DNA from: Candidatus Zhuqueibacterota bacterium
GTDB lineage: Bacteria > Zhuqueibacterota > Zhuqueibacteria > Zhuqueibacterales > Zhuqueibacteraceae
Assembly: GCA_022616415.1 (NCBI GenBank)
Contig: JAKEEU010000194.1
Span: 1 to 64,000, forward strand
Direction: 5' to 3'
DNA length: 64,000 bases
In this document: positions 33,490-41,217 of the stretch, piece after piece
How positions within the stretch are numbered: the first letter of the stretch is position 1
How the letters are laid out: the number at the start of each line of letters is the position of its first letter
Notes under the pieces: model-generated
What the model was told of the DNA's origin: nothing
Database searches by the model: none
What the model saw: the letters and a program-made list of their open reading frames with translations, nothing else
Program-made: the position numbers and the translations under genes

Positions 33490-34755
33490 ATGTCAATCAT
33501 TTTTTTGCAAATTGTAATCTGCCTTACATTCTTTTTTTCTTCGGTCTGTCTATTTTCCCAAGGAACTTGGCAAACCAAAGCGCCGTTGCCGACGCCGCGC
33601 AGCGAGGTCGCGGCTGCCGAATTGGATGGAAAAATTTACGTCTTCGGCGGCATCGTGGAAACTGGCGCCGCCACCAACGTCGTTGAGGTTTATGACATTG
33701 CCCAAGACCGCTGGACTGCTGCAGCGCCATTGCCGGTAGCGCTTCATCATATTGGCGCAGCAACGGTCAACGGCAAAATTTATGCAGTGGGCGGTTTGGG
33801 CGGCGGTTTCGTCCCGGTGAATACACTCTTTGAATATGACCCGTTGACGAATCAATGGTCACGCAAAGCTGATTTGCCGGCCGCCCGCGGCGCCATGGCA
33901 ATTGCCGTCGCGGATGGAAAAATTTATGCGCTGGGCGGCCAGAAGCCGGGCACGGTTGCGACCACCGACAACACGCAATACGATCCGCAGACTAATTCCT
34001 GGCAGCAGTGGGTGCAGATGCCGACGCCGCGAGAGCACGCTGCAGCAGCAACTATCGACGGCAAAATTTATGTTGCCGGCGGGCGCCAAGGCTTTCTGGC
34101 GACGAATCTCCGCACATTGGAAGTTTACGATCCGGCCGCATTCAGATGGAGATCATTGCCGGATATGCCCACGGCTCGCAGCGGCATTGCGGCGACTGCA
34201 TTGAATGGGCGCTTGTATATTTTCGGCGGCGAGTCGAGTCCTCGCACCTTCAATGAGAACGAGGAGTTTGATCCGGTGATGGAAACTTGGCGCGCGATGG
34301 CGCCAATGCCGACGGCTCGCCATGGTTTAGGGGCGATTGGTTTTGGCGGCAAAATTTACGTAATTGGCGGTGGGCCGCAACCGGATCTGTCCGTTTCCAA
34401 TGCACATGAAGTCTTCACTCCACCGACGACGCGGGTGAAAGAGCCGGCCGCAACGATCCAGCACTTTCGCCTGTTCCAAAATTATCCGAATCCGTGGAGC
34501 AGAAGCTCGCTATTTCCGCAAACCGTTATTCGCTATCATTTGTCGGAGGCGGCTAAAGTGAGCGTGTCGATATACAATACACTCGGTCAACGGGTTCGTC
34601 TGTTGTTGGCAGCGCACACACAATTGGCCGGCGAGCATTCGATAAATTGGGACGGTCACAACGACGCGGAAAAAGCCGTGCGCAGCGGGATTTATTTTTA
34701 TCAACTGCAAGCTGGAAGACAAACGGCGTGGGGAAAGCTGGCGGTGATGGAATAA
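33490..34755 (+). CDS. Secreted Kelch-repeat protein with FlgD-like/T9SS-type C-terminal domain
   Basis: The 421 residues begin with a signal peptide (IVICLTFFFSSVCLFSQ). Six Kelch motifs follow, recognisable by recurring DGKIYVFGG/NGKIYAVGG and MPTAR segments, and should form a six-bladed propeller. After a short linker the C-terminal 95 residues are a FlgD-Ig-like sorting domain: FQNYPNPWSRSS, VSVSIYNTLGQRVRLLL, INWDGHNDAEKAVRSGIYFY. Such domains direct export through type IX-like systems in FCB bacteria. The product is probably a surface or secreted adhesin-like protein. A ribosome site AAGGAAATG is close to the start. Confidence 0.9.
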   Translation: MSIIFLQIVICLTFFFSSVCLFSQGTWQTKAPLPTPRSEVAAAELDGKIYVFGGIVETGAATNVVEVYDIAQDRWTAAAPLPVALHHIGAATVNGKIYAVGGLGGGFVPVNTLFEYDPLTNQWSRKADLPAARGAMAIAVADGKIYALGGQKPGTVATTDNTQYDPQTNSWQQWVQMPTPREHAAAATIDGKIYVAGGRQGFLATNLRTLEVYDPAAFRWRSLPDMPTARSGIAATALNGRLYIFGGESSPRTFNENEEFDPVMETWRAMAPMPTARHGLGAIGFGGKIYVIGGGPQPDLSVSNAHEVFTPPTTRVKEPAATIQHFRLFQNYPNPWSRSSLFPQTVIRYHLSEAAKVSVSIYNTLGQRVRLLLAAHTQLAGEHSINWDGHNDAEKAVRSGIYFYQLQAGRQTAWGKLAVME

Positions 34756-34760
34756 AGAAC

Positions 34761-34871
34761 GTTTGTAGTTGCGCCTTTAGGCGTTCTTAATGTGAAATCA
34801 AGATATCTTTGCAAAAGTCACTGGGGCTTGAAAATATGTACATCCTGCGCCTGAAGGCGACCACTACGAAC
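34761..34871. repeat. GTAGT...GCGCC-type inverted repeat
   Basis: GTTTGTAGTTGCGCCTTTAGGCG at the left faces CGCCTGAAGGCGACCACTACGAAC at the right across about 64 bases. The outer arms match the element at 31902-31988, and a single arm recurs at 56649-56671. It fills the gap between the convergent Kelch and dipeptidase genes and could act as a terminator. Confidence 0.78.
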
Positions 34872-34879
34872 TCATGACC

Positions 34880-36040
34880 TCACGGCAAATTCTCCTGCAA
34901 CACCCTCATCACATTCCCTCCCATAATCAGCCCGATTTCCTTTTCAGAAAATCCCTCTGCCATTAACGCCTCGGTGAGCTGAACCAAACCCGCCGTGTCA
35001 AAGGGTGTTGAAACCGCGCCGTCGAAGTCCGAGCCGAGGCCGACGTGTTCGACGCCGGCGAGATCGGCGGTATAACGAATAGCCTTGACGATGGCTTGTA
35101 CGTCGGTGGCGCAAACCGCGGCGTCAAAATAAGCGATACCGATCACGCCGCCGGTTTGGGCAATGCGTTTGATATGGTCATCGCTGAGATTGCGCGCACC
35201 GTCACAGGTGCCTTTAACACCGGTGTGCGAAACCAGCACTGGCTTTGTGGCAATCGTGAGCACATCATCAATCGTTTGGGGCGAGGCGTGCGCCACATCC
35301 ACGAGCATGCGTTTGGCTTCCATGCGCCGGATCATTTCTTTCCCTTTTTCAGTGAGTCCTCCCTTCTCAGCGCCGTGCGCCGAGCCGGCGATGTCGTTGT
35401 CAAAAAAATGCGTCGGCGCCATCATGCGAAAGCCGGCGTCGAACAGCACGTCGATATTCGCCAAATCACCTTCCAAAACCTGCGCGCCTTCGATGCCGAG
35501 AAATCCGGCGGTGAGATTATGATCGGTTTGCCGGCGTGCCAGATAGCTCTGCAAATCCGCCGCGGTTTTGATCAGCACCAGCTTGCCTTGTGAGCGCGCA
35601 GCAAACTCGTGCAGCTTTTTCGCCTGATAGAGCGCGCGTTCTTTCAGACTACCCCAAGTTCTCGGCGGCCAGCGTTGGGCAATGGCGAGAACCGTAATCA
35701 TGTCCGAGTTGCTATCGTTGCGCTCCATATTCAGGCCGAACGGCACTTTGGAAACAATCGTGAACGCTTCCAACGCCACGTTGCCGGCGAGCAGACGCGG
35801 CACGTCGACGTGGCCAACTTTGCTGCGCTCGAGCAGGTTGCGATTCCACAGCAAAGCATCGCAGTGTAAGTCGACAATCTCCAAACGTTGGTGCAACGCC
35901 AGCGCGCTTTCGGAAGGCGTGTACGGCGCTTGCGCTAAAACGGCGTTGGCGCGTTTGGTCACTTGCGCGGGCAGAACAAACATGAAAACGCCGAGCAGGA
36001 GCAACAAGGCCAAAGCGGAGTAGACAAAGAATTTTTTCAT
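34880..36040 (-). CDS. Membrane dipeptidase (peptidase M19)
   Basis: This 386-residue renal-dipeptidase-type enzyme has an N-terminal signal anchor (SALALLLLLGVFMFVLPA). Zinc ligands follow the family pattern: HxD in IVDLHCDALLW, the bridging Glu in LGIEGAQVLEGD, His in VLVSHTGVKG, and the GLGSDFDG segment. The C-terminal signature IMGGNVMRVLQENL is typical. It hydrolyses dipeptides, probably in the periplasm. A second, different M19 gene begins at 63401. Three bases separate its start from the stop of the upstream membrane protein gene, so they are one operon. Confidence 0.93.
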   Translation of the reverse strand: MKKFFVYSALALLLLLGVFMFVLPAQVTKRANAVLAQAPYTPSESALALHQRLEIVDLHCDALLWNRNLLERSKVGHVDVPRLLAGNVALEAFTIVSKVPFGLNMERNDSNSDMITVLAIAQRWPPRTWGSLKERALYQAKKLHEFAARSQGKLVLIKTAADLQSYLARRQTDHNLTAGFLGIEGAQVLEGDLANIDVLFDAGFRMMAPTHFFDNDIAGSAHGAEKGGLTEKGKEMIRRMEAKRMLVDVAHASPQTIDDVLTIATKPVLVSHTGVKGTCDGARNLSDDHIKRIAQTGGVIGIAYFDAAVCATDVQAIVKAIRYTADLAGVEHVGLGSDFDGAVSTPFDTAGLVQLTEALMAEGFSEKEIGLIMGGNVMRVLQENLP

Positions 36041-36043
36041 TAT

Positions 36044-36514
36044 TCAAAATGGGATGGTATAAAACAGCGCGTCGTTGTAGCGGCTCCAATAACGGCCCCG
36101 CTCTTCGCCGGATAATCGCTCTAAATGTTTCCACCGCCAATGCCATTCCCCGGCAATGATGCCCGTCCAAAATCCCGCCGCGGCAACAGAGTAATATGGA
36201 AAAAAGGAGCCCGGCGGGAAGCCGAGTATGGCGGCGATGATAGGAGGAACGGAGACCAGCAAGAGAAAGCCAAAGCTGCCGGCCAGCCGCCATTTCAAAT
36301 AGGTGGGTTGATCTTTCTGCATGGCGCGCCGGCGCTCGCGCCGATACGTGAGGTCGTAACTGCCGAGCACAAGGACGAGAAAGACGCCGTCGGCCAGGTT
36401 GTAATCAAACTCGAAGCGTATGGGAATGAGAACGGCCAAGATGGCCGTCACCACGCTCAAGCGGCGCAGGCGACGCGTGAAAAAACGCAGATCGAATGGT
36501 TTTGCCGGTGGCAT
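36044..36514 (-). CDS. Unknown four-helix membrane protein
   Basis: ATG 36514 (MPPAKPFDL) is the likely start; the track start at 36535 lies in the terminator region of the cold-shock gene. The 156 residues have about four hydrophobic helices (LSVVTAILAVLIPI, GVFLVLVLGSYDL, FGFLLLVSVPPIIAAILGF, YYSVAAAGFWTGIIAG) and a charged C-terminus. No family is recognised. It is the upstream partner of the dipeptidase gene. Confidence 0.65.
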   Translation of the reverse strand: MPPAKPFDLRFFTRRLRRLSVVTAILAVLIPIRFEFDYNLADGVFLVLVLGSYDLTYRRERRRAMQKDQPTYLKWRLAGSFGFLLLVSVPPIIAAILGFPPGSFFPYYSVAAAGFWTGIIAGEWHWRWKHLERLSGEERGRYWSRYNDALFYTIPF

Positions 36515-36520
36515 GGCTAA

Positions 36521-36554
36521 AACAAAAAACCCCAACTCGCAATCGAATTGGGGT
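36521..36554 (-). terminator. Rho-independent terminator of the cold-shock gene
   Basis: ACCCCAA and TTGGGGT form a 7-bp stem, and on the minus strand TTTTTTGTT follows directly. It lies 20 bases downstream of the cspA-like stop. Confidence 0.75.
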
Positions 36555-36574
36555 CGGTGTCGTAAAGATCCGTG

Positions 36575-36775
36575 TTAGGCTTTGGACACGTTCTTGGCTT
36601 GCAAGCCTTTGGGGCCGCGCTCGACTTCAAACTGCACGCGGTCGCCCTCTTCGAGAGACTTGTAACCTTCGCCAACGATGGCTTTAAAGTGAACAAAAAC
36701 ATCGTCGCCGCTTTCGCGCGCGATGAAGCCATAGCCCTTGGCATTGTTGAACCACTTCACGGTTCCGGTTTCCAT
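36575..36775 (-). CDS. cspA: Cold-shock protein, CspA family
   Basis: This 66-residue single OB-fold protein has both nucleic-acid-binding motifs: RNP1 as KGYGFIAR and RNP2 as [21 protein letters not shown] at the N-terminus and [10 protein letters not shown] at the C-terminus are typical. It binds single-stranded RNA and DNA as an RNA chaperone. It is a single-gene unit with its own promoter (37040-37068), a leader of about 255 bases and a terminator. The long leader recalls the temperature-responsive leaders of other cspA genes. Confidence 0.97.
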   Translation of the reverse strand: METGTVKWFNNAKGYGFIARESGDDVFVHFKAIVGEGYKSLEEGDRVQFEVERGPKGLQAKNVSKA

Positions 36776-37033
36776 AGAGAAACACCTTTCTTAAAGAATG
36801 AATGGACCGTACAACCGGCTTTTAGCCCAGCGGGCATAGCCCACTAAACAAAAAAATCGCAACGTATGGCATTTAATGCTGCAGCCACCATTCGTCACGA
36901 TTCTGAATGAAACTGCCGGCCCGGTCTCCAAGAAAGGCGTACCTCTGCACACGGTGCCTGAAAGGATGAACGGGTTTTCTTGCGAAAGCAGTCTTGCATA
37001 TACAGGGCGTAAAAACGGTGTACTGTTATTTAC
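36776..37033 (-). promoter_or_regulatory. Long structured leader of the cspA-like mRNA
   Basis: About 257 bases separate the predicted transcription start from the start codon. The extreme 5' end can form a hairpin (arms GGGCGTAAA and TTTACGCCC, plus-strand 37005-37037). A second palindromic region (AGCCCAGCGGGCATAGCCC, about 36823-36842) lies nearer the gene. No protein of the 36791-37039 ORF is credible. Confidence 0.5.
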
Positions 37034-37039
37034 GCCCAT

Positions 37040-37068
37040 ATATTACTAATTTTTTTTTAAAAAAGCAA
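37040..37068 (-). promoter_or_regulatory. Promoter of the cspA-like gene
   Basis: On the minus strand there is TTGCTT, a 17-base A/T-rich spacer, and TAATAT. It fits sigma70 consensus at four or five bases per box and lies just upstream of the 5' hairpin. Confidence 0.6.
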
Positions 37069-37185
37069 GCTTTATTTTATGGGAAGATATTTCCTGCTAA
37101 AACCCTTGCAATAATAACGTAGGCGCTAAACTGAACTGAACTGTTTCCATGATTTATTCTCCGGTTTCACCAAAGCCAAACTTTC

Positions 37186-37482
37186 CTAACTGCCAGTCGA
37201 GCCGGCCGGGTTGCTTCTCGCCATCCGCAGCTTTTGCGAAAGCTTGACGTAGCGCACCCATGGCTGCTTGCTGAGCTCTTCCACCGCGCGCGGCGAAAGC
37301 GTGGCCGTGAAAATCTTTTTCCCGGCCGTGGCGCCTTTAACGCCGATTGCCCGCAAAAACGTGGTTGCTGTTGGGTCCACCGTCTGCGCCGTGTGAATGA
37401 AAACGGGCAGCGCGCGCTCTTCCGGATTTTTCATCTCGTCGAGCGCGGCCGCTAGCACGGCGTCGATTTTGCGATTATCCAT
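37186..37482 (-). CDS. Stand-alone subtilisin pro-domain-like (I9-type) inhibitor candidate
   Basis: The likely start is ATG 37482 (MDNRKIDAV) with GGAG upstream; the track starts at a TTG inside the subtilase stop. The 98-residue product contains ALPVFIHTAQ, a helix with FLRAIGVKG, then KIFTATLSPRAVEELSKQPW and VRYVKL. That is the strand-helix-strand-strand-helix-strand order of subtilisin propeptides. The same order is present in the N-terminal part of the adjacent subtilase (AVVFIRCGEQ, then VRTAFLPLEELDVLSEEPAV). It follows the protease gene by 29 bases, so a free inhibitor or chaperone is made with its target. Function is inferred. Confidence 0.65.
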   Translation of the reverse strand: MDNRKIDAVLAAALDEMKNPEERALPVFIHTAQTVDPTATTFLRAIGVKGATAGKKIFTATLSPRAVEELSKQPWVRYVKLSQKLRMARSNPAGSTGS

Positions 37483-37511
37483 AACGTCTCCTTTCCCTGC
37501 ATAAGCCTTTC

Positions 37512-39359
37512 TCAACTCTTTGTGGGCAGCACCACATTGCCAATCTGGACCTTGTCATCTTCAACAATGATTTGGGGCCGCGGCGCTGATTCCAACTTTT
37601 TCGCCAAGCCAAACGCATCGATCAAGCCATAGCCCCATTTCGAGTCAAAGGTACCCGGCGGCTGCCCAGGAATCTGGCTGTTCGCGCGCAACAGTGCTTT
37701 GACGGTTTCAGGCTCCAACTGCGGATCGCGCTCCAGCAGCAACGCCACGAGGCCGGTGATAAACGGCGCCGCCATGCTGGTGCCGGCATCAGCGCGATAG
37801 CCTGTTGCAACTAAATAAGCCGGCGGCACCTGGGAATCGGCCGACAGCGCCGAGACGATCATCGCGCCCGGCGCCGCCACCTCCGGCTTCTGGCCGCCGT
37901 CGCGCAGCGGACCCTCGCTGCTGAAATCGGAAATATCATCCACCTCCAAACCGACTTCTTGGAGATTATTCTTGGCATCACGCCACCGCGTCTTGGTGGT
38001 GTACGAAGCCACCGTAATCGCGCTCGCCGCCGCGCCGGGCGAGCCGATCTTCATGGTGTCTTGCACGCTACGGCCAACAAACAAGACGTTGAGCTGCTCG
38101 CTGTTGTCGAGCGCCCAAATATCGACTTGTCCACGATTCACCTCCACACCGTGCAGCCGCAGACGCCAGGTTCCGGGCGTAACCGGCTGCGGCGAGTCCT
38201 GCCCGGAGCGGGACAAAATTTCGATGAGCAGATTGTGATCGCCATTGGTAGGATCAGGACCGGGCGTGGAAATGCGCACGCGGCCCTCTTGCAAATCGTA
38301 CGTTCGCACCGCCGAGCCGCTCTCAATGATCCCTTGGTAAGGCGTTTGAAATCCGCCGGGAGAGCGAACAGCAATCTCGAATTTATCACGGCCCGAGTAC
38401 CAGCCGTTCAATGCGGCGAAACGAACCGCGTCTTCGCCATACGAAACCGGAATATGAAAAAGAACGGTACGCGTTCCTCCTTGCGGCACGGCGATTTGCG
38501 CGTGAATATTGTCGTTGCCTTCGTTGCCGGCCGCGCAACACACGATGCGCCCGGGGCCGGATTCAGCGTCGATGATCTGCGATAACGAATCGCTGCCATC
38601 GTGGGCATCGCCGTGCCCGCCGAGACTGAGATTCACCACCGCGGGCCGGCTCAGCTCGCTGGCAACGCGAAAGATGTAACGAATGCCGTCGGCAATGTGC
38701 GCTTCCTGAAAAGAGGTTTTGACGACGATCAAATCCGCGCCGGGTGCCACGCCGCCAAAAGTAGCATCCGCGCCGGCGGCGATTCCAGCCACGTGTGTGC
38801 CGTGTCCATTATCGTCGCGCGAAACCTGCATAAGCTCGCCGGTAAATTCCGCGCCATAATCGCCTTCCTGGACACCCGGGCCGCGTAGGGTTTGGTCCCA
38901 GATGCGCAAAAGACGGCCCTTGAACGCGGGATGCTTCGGATCAATGCCGCTATCAATAACGCCAATGACGACTCCCTTGCCGCTTAAATCGGTTTTGATG
39001 CGAAATTCCGGCAGGTGTACTTTGCCCGGCGCGAAATCCATAGCCGGCTGCAAATAACGCGACGGGATGATGCGCTCCACCGCCGGTTCTTCGGACAACA
39101 CGTCCAGTTCTTCCAGCGGCAAAAACGCCGTTCTCACGCTGCCTTTCGATTGATTCACCCGAATTTTCCGCTCTGCCAAATGTTCCAGTCCGGCTTGCTC
39201 GCCGCAACGAATAAAGACCACCGCCCGGGGCGGTTTGGGGCTGCTCTTTTCCGAGACCAGGCCCAATGAACGCATGTGCGGAACCAAACCATCCGGTCCT
39301 TTTTGTTGATAGTCGTCCCACGCCACTACCAAGCCTGGAGCAATTTTCTCATATTTCAT
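37512..39359 (-). CDS. Subtilisin-like serine protease (peptidase S8)
   Basis: This 615-residue enzyme has all three catalytic motifs: Asp in VVIGVIDSGIDPKHP, His in DNGHGTHVAGIAAG, and Ser in GTSMAAPFITGLVALL. The first 110 residues resemble a propeptide domain. An inserted beta-rich domain (about 290-410) lies between the His and Ser regions (GTWRLRLHGVEVNRGQVDIW). No signal peptide is evident at the start (MKYEKIAPGLVVAWDD), so the protein may stay inside the cell, as some environmental subtilases do. The gene for a separate pro-domain-like protein follows. Confidence 0.93.
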   Translation of the reverse strand: MKYEKIAPGLVVAWDDYQQKGPDGLVPHMRSLGLVSEKSSPKPPRAVVFIRCGEQAGLEHLAERKIRVNQSKGSVRTAFLPLEELDVLSEEPAVERIIPSRYLQPAMDFAPGKVHLPEFRIKTDLSGKGVVIGVIDSGIDPKHPAFKGRLLRIWDQTLRGPGVQEGDYGAEFTGELMQVSRDDNGHGTHVAGIAAGADATFGGVAPGADLIVVKTSFQEAHIADGIRYIFRVASELSRPAVVNLSLGGHGDAHDGSDSLSQIIDAESGPGRIVCCAAGNEGNDNIHAQIAVPQGGTRTVLFHIPVSYGEDAVRFAALNGWYSGRDKFEIAVRSPGGFQTPYQGIIESGSAVRTYDLQEGRVRISTPGPDPTNGDHNLLIEILSRSGQDSPQPVTPGTWRLRLHGVEVNRGQVDIWALDNSEQLNVLFVGRSVQDTMKIGSPGAAASAITVASYTTKTRWRDAKNNLQEVGLEVDDISDFSSEGPLRDGGQKPEVAAPGAMIVSALSADSQVPPAYLVATGYRADAGTSMAAPFITGLVALLLERDPQLEPETVKALLRANSQIPGQPPGTFDSKWGYGLIDAFGLAKKLESAPRPQIIVEDDKVQIGNVVLPTKS

Positions 39360-39627
39360 ATCCTATTTTCTCCCAATGGGCGTCGTTTTGGCCCAAGTTC
39401 CTTACAGGCGTAGCCTAAATTGTCTTTTGAAAAAAATTTCAACACGCGCCGATAACGTGTCATAGATTAATGTATCCATTTTATTCTGAAAAGCAAGCGC
39501 GAATTACGAAACCCGCGGAAAATCCGCACTCCACCGAAACCAATTATTTTACCCAAAATCATTTTGGCCTTTTTTTCTTACACAAATCATTATGCCTGAA
39601 TAGCTGCGACGATCCACAATTTTCCCC

Positions 39628-39656
39628 TTGCTTTTCCCCGCCCTGCTTTTTATACT
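39628..39656 (+). promoter_or_regulatory. Promoter of the AAA activator / partner-switching operon
   Basis: There is TTGCTT, a 17-base spacer, and TATACT, with the transcription start predicted 15-16 bases before the ATG at 39679. The remaining 319-base gap (39360-39678) between the divergent subtilase and activator genes shows no other gene. Confidence 0.65.
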
Positions 39657-39678
39657 ATAGCCACAGTGTTTCCAATAC

Positions 39679-41217
39679 ATGAATATGCAATCAACTTCTG
39701 CAAACGACCGTCTCTGGGAACTCGAGCGCCAAGTCTTTCAGCTCAGCACGCTATATGAAATGGCGCAAACTTTAGCGGCTTGTCGCGACAGCGAGAGCAT
39801 TTATTCCGGCGTGTTGGCGATTCTTGCCGGTACTTTTGGCGTGGGGCGCGCAGCGGCATTCTCGCGCGATCGCGAAAACGGGCGCTGGCGTTGTCTCGTT
39901 TCCCGCGGTGAATATTCCGCTGAAAATCTCAACGCACAACTTCAGGAGGCGGGCGCCAACAATCTCGAGCAAATTCGTCATCATATCCAAACCCTGTTTG
40001 CAATTCAAAATGAAAATTTTTTGGCGCCGGTAGCCTTGGCCGTTCAAGAGCAGCCAACAGGCGCTTTCTTTCTCGGTTCCAAGCTTTCGGGTGAGCCGTA
40101 TCGCGACGCCGATCGTGAGTTGTTGAACGCGGTGGCGAGCTACACGGCGAAGGCGTTGGAGAATCTTCAGCTCTACGAAGCGCTGCGCGAAGCGCAGGAA
40201 AAATTGCGTCTGGAAAATCTGGCGCTGCGCGAGGCGATCAAAAAAGAGTTTGCCGCAACGGCGATTCTCGGGCAAAGTGCGGCGATTCAAAAAGTGCTCG
40301 GGCAGGTGCGCAACTTTGCCAAAAGCGAAGCGAATGTGCTGATTTACGGCGAGACCGGCACCGGCAAGGAACTGGTGGCGCGCGCCATTCACTTCAATTC
40401 CAAGCGCGCAGACGGGCCGTTTCTCGGCATCAATTGCACGGCCATTCCGGAGAATCTCGTCGAAGCGGAATTTTTCGGCATCGAGCCGGGCACGGCGACC
40501 GGCGTGAAGAAGCGCATCGGCCTTTTCGAGCAGGCCAATGGCGGCGCGTTGTTCATTGACGAAGTGGGCGACATGCCGGCGAATATGCAGGCGAAGTTGC
40601 TGCGCGCTTTGCAAGAGCGCTCGCTGCGGCGCGTCGGCGGCGACCGCGAGATTATGGTGGACGTGCGGGTGATTGCAGCGACCAACAAAACCCTGCCAGC
40701 GGCGATTCGCGATGGCCGTTTTCGCGAGGATCTTTATTATCGCCTGGCCGTATTAGAATTGCACATTCCGCCGTTGCGCGAGCGGCGCGAAGATATCGCC
40801 TTGTTGGTCAATCATTTTTTGGAAAATTTTGAGAAACGCGTCGGCCGGCGAATCGCGGGTTTCGCTCCCGAACTTTTGCAAGCGCTCGAAGTTTATGATT
40901 GGCCGGGCAACGTGCGCGAGCTGGAAAACGAAATCGAGCGCCTCGTTACACTCGCTGAAGACGGCCAGGTTTTGCAAGCCGAGCAACTCTCAGCAAAATT
41001 TGCCAGAAAGAAAAGTGTAAACACTGCGGATGAGAAAAAATCTTTTGACAAACTGCGGGACGCCATCGACGATTTGGAAAAACGCATGATTAGCGCCGCG
41101 CTGGAAAAATTTCACGGCAACAAAAGCCAGATGGCGCGCACGCTCGGGCTCAGCCGCCTGGGCTTGCAGCGCAAAATGGAGCGGCTCGGCCTGTCGCGAG
41201 GAGCGGACGAAACATGA
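39679..41217 (+). CDS. Sigma-54-activator-like AAA regulator with altered GAFTGA loop
   Basis: This 512-residue protein has a GAF domain (about 20-165), a coiled linker, an AAA+ domain (192-430) and a Fis-type helix-turn-helix (465-508). Walker A is GETGTGKE (224-231), Walker B region GALFIDEVGDMP, arginine-finger region GRFREDLYYRL, and the HTH contains NKSQMARTLGLSRLGLQRKM. The loop that contacts sigma-54, normally GAFTGA, reads GTATGV (271-276). Without Phe and the second Ala, sigma-54 remodelling is doubtful. It overlaps the phosphatase gene by ATGA, so it is the first gene of a four-gene signalling operon. Confidence 0.9.
   Translation: MNMQSTSANDRLWELERQVFQLSTLYEMAQTLAACRDSESIYSGVLAILAGTFGVGRAAAFSRDRENGRWRCLVSRGEYSAENLNAQLQEAGANNLEQIRHHIQTLFAIQNENFLAPVALAVQEQPTGAFFLGSKLSGEPYRDADRELLNAVASYTAKALENLQLYEALREAQEKLRLENLALREAIKKEFAATAILGQSAAIQKVLGQVRNFAKSEANVLIYGETGTGKELVARAIHFNSKRADGPFLGINCTAIPENLVEAEFFGIEPGTATGVKKRIGLFEQANGGALFIDEVGDMPANMQAKLLRALQERSLRRVGGDREIMVDVRVIAATNKTLPAAIRDGRFREDLYYRLAVLELHIPPLRERREDIALLVNHFLENFEKRVGRRIAGFAPELLQALEVYDWPGNVRELENEIERLVTLAEDGQVLQAEQLSAKFARKKSVNTADEKKSFDKLRDAIDDLEKRMISAALEKFHGNKSQMARTLGLSRLGLQRKMERLGLSRGADET

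Noticed and set aside
36791-37039. 82-codon ORF upstream of the cold-shock gene
   Set aside because: It covers the predicted mRNA leader and palindromes, and has no family-like sequence or clear ribosome site.
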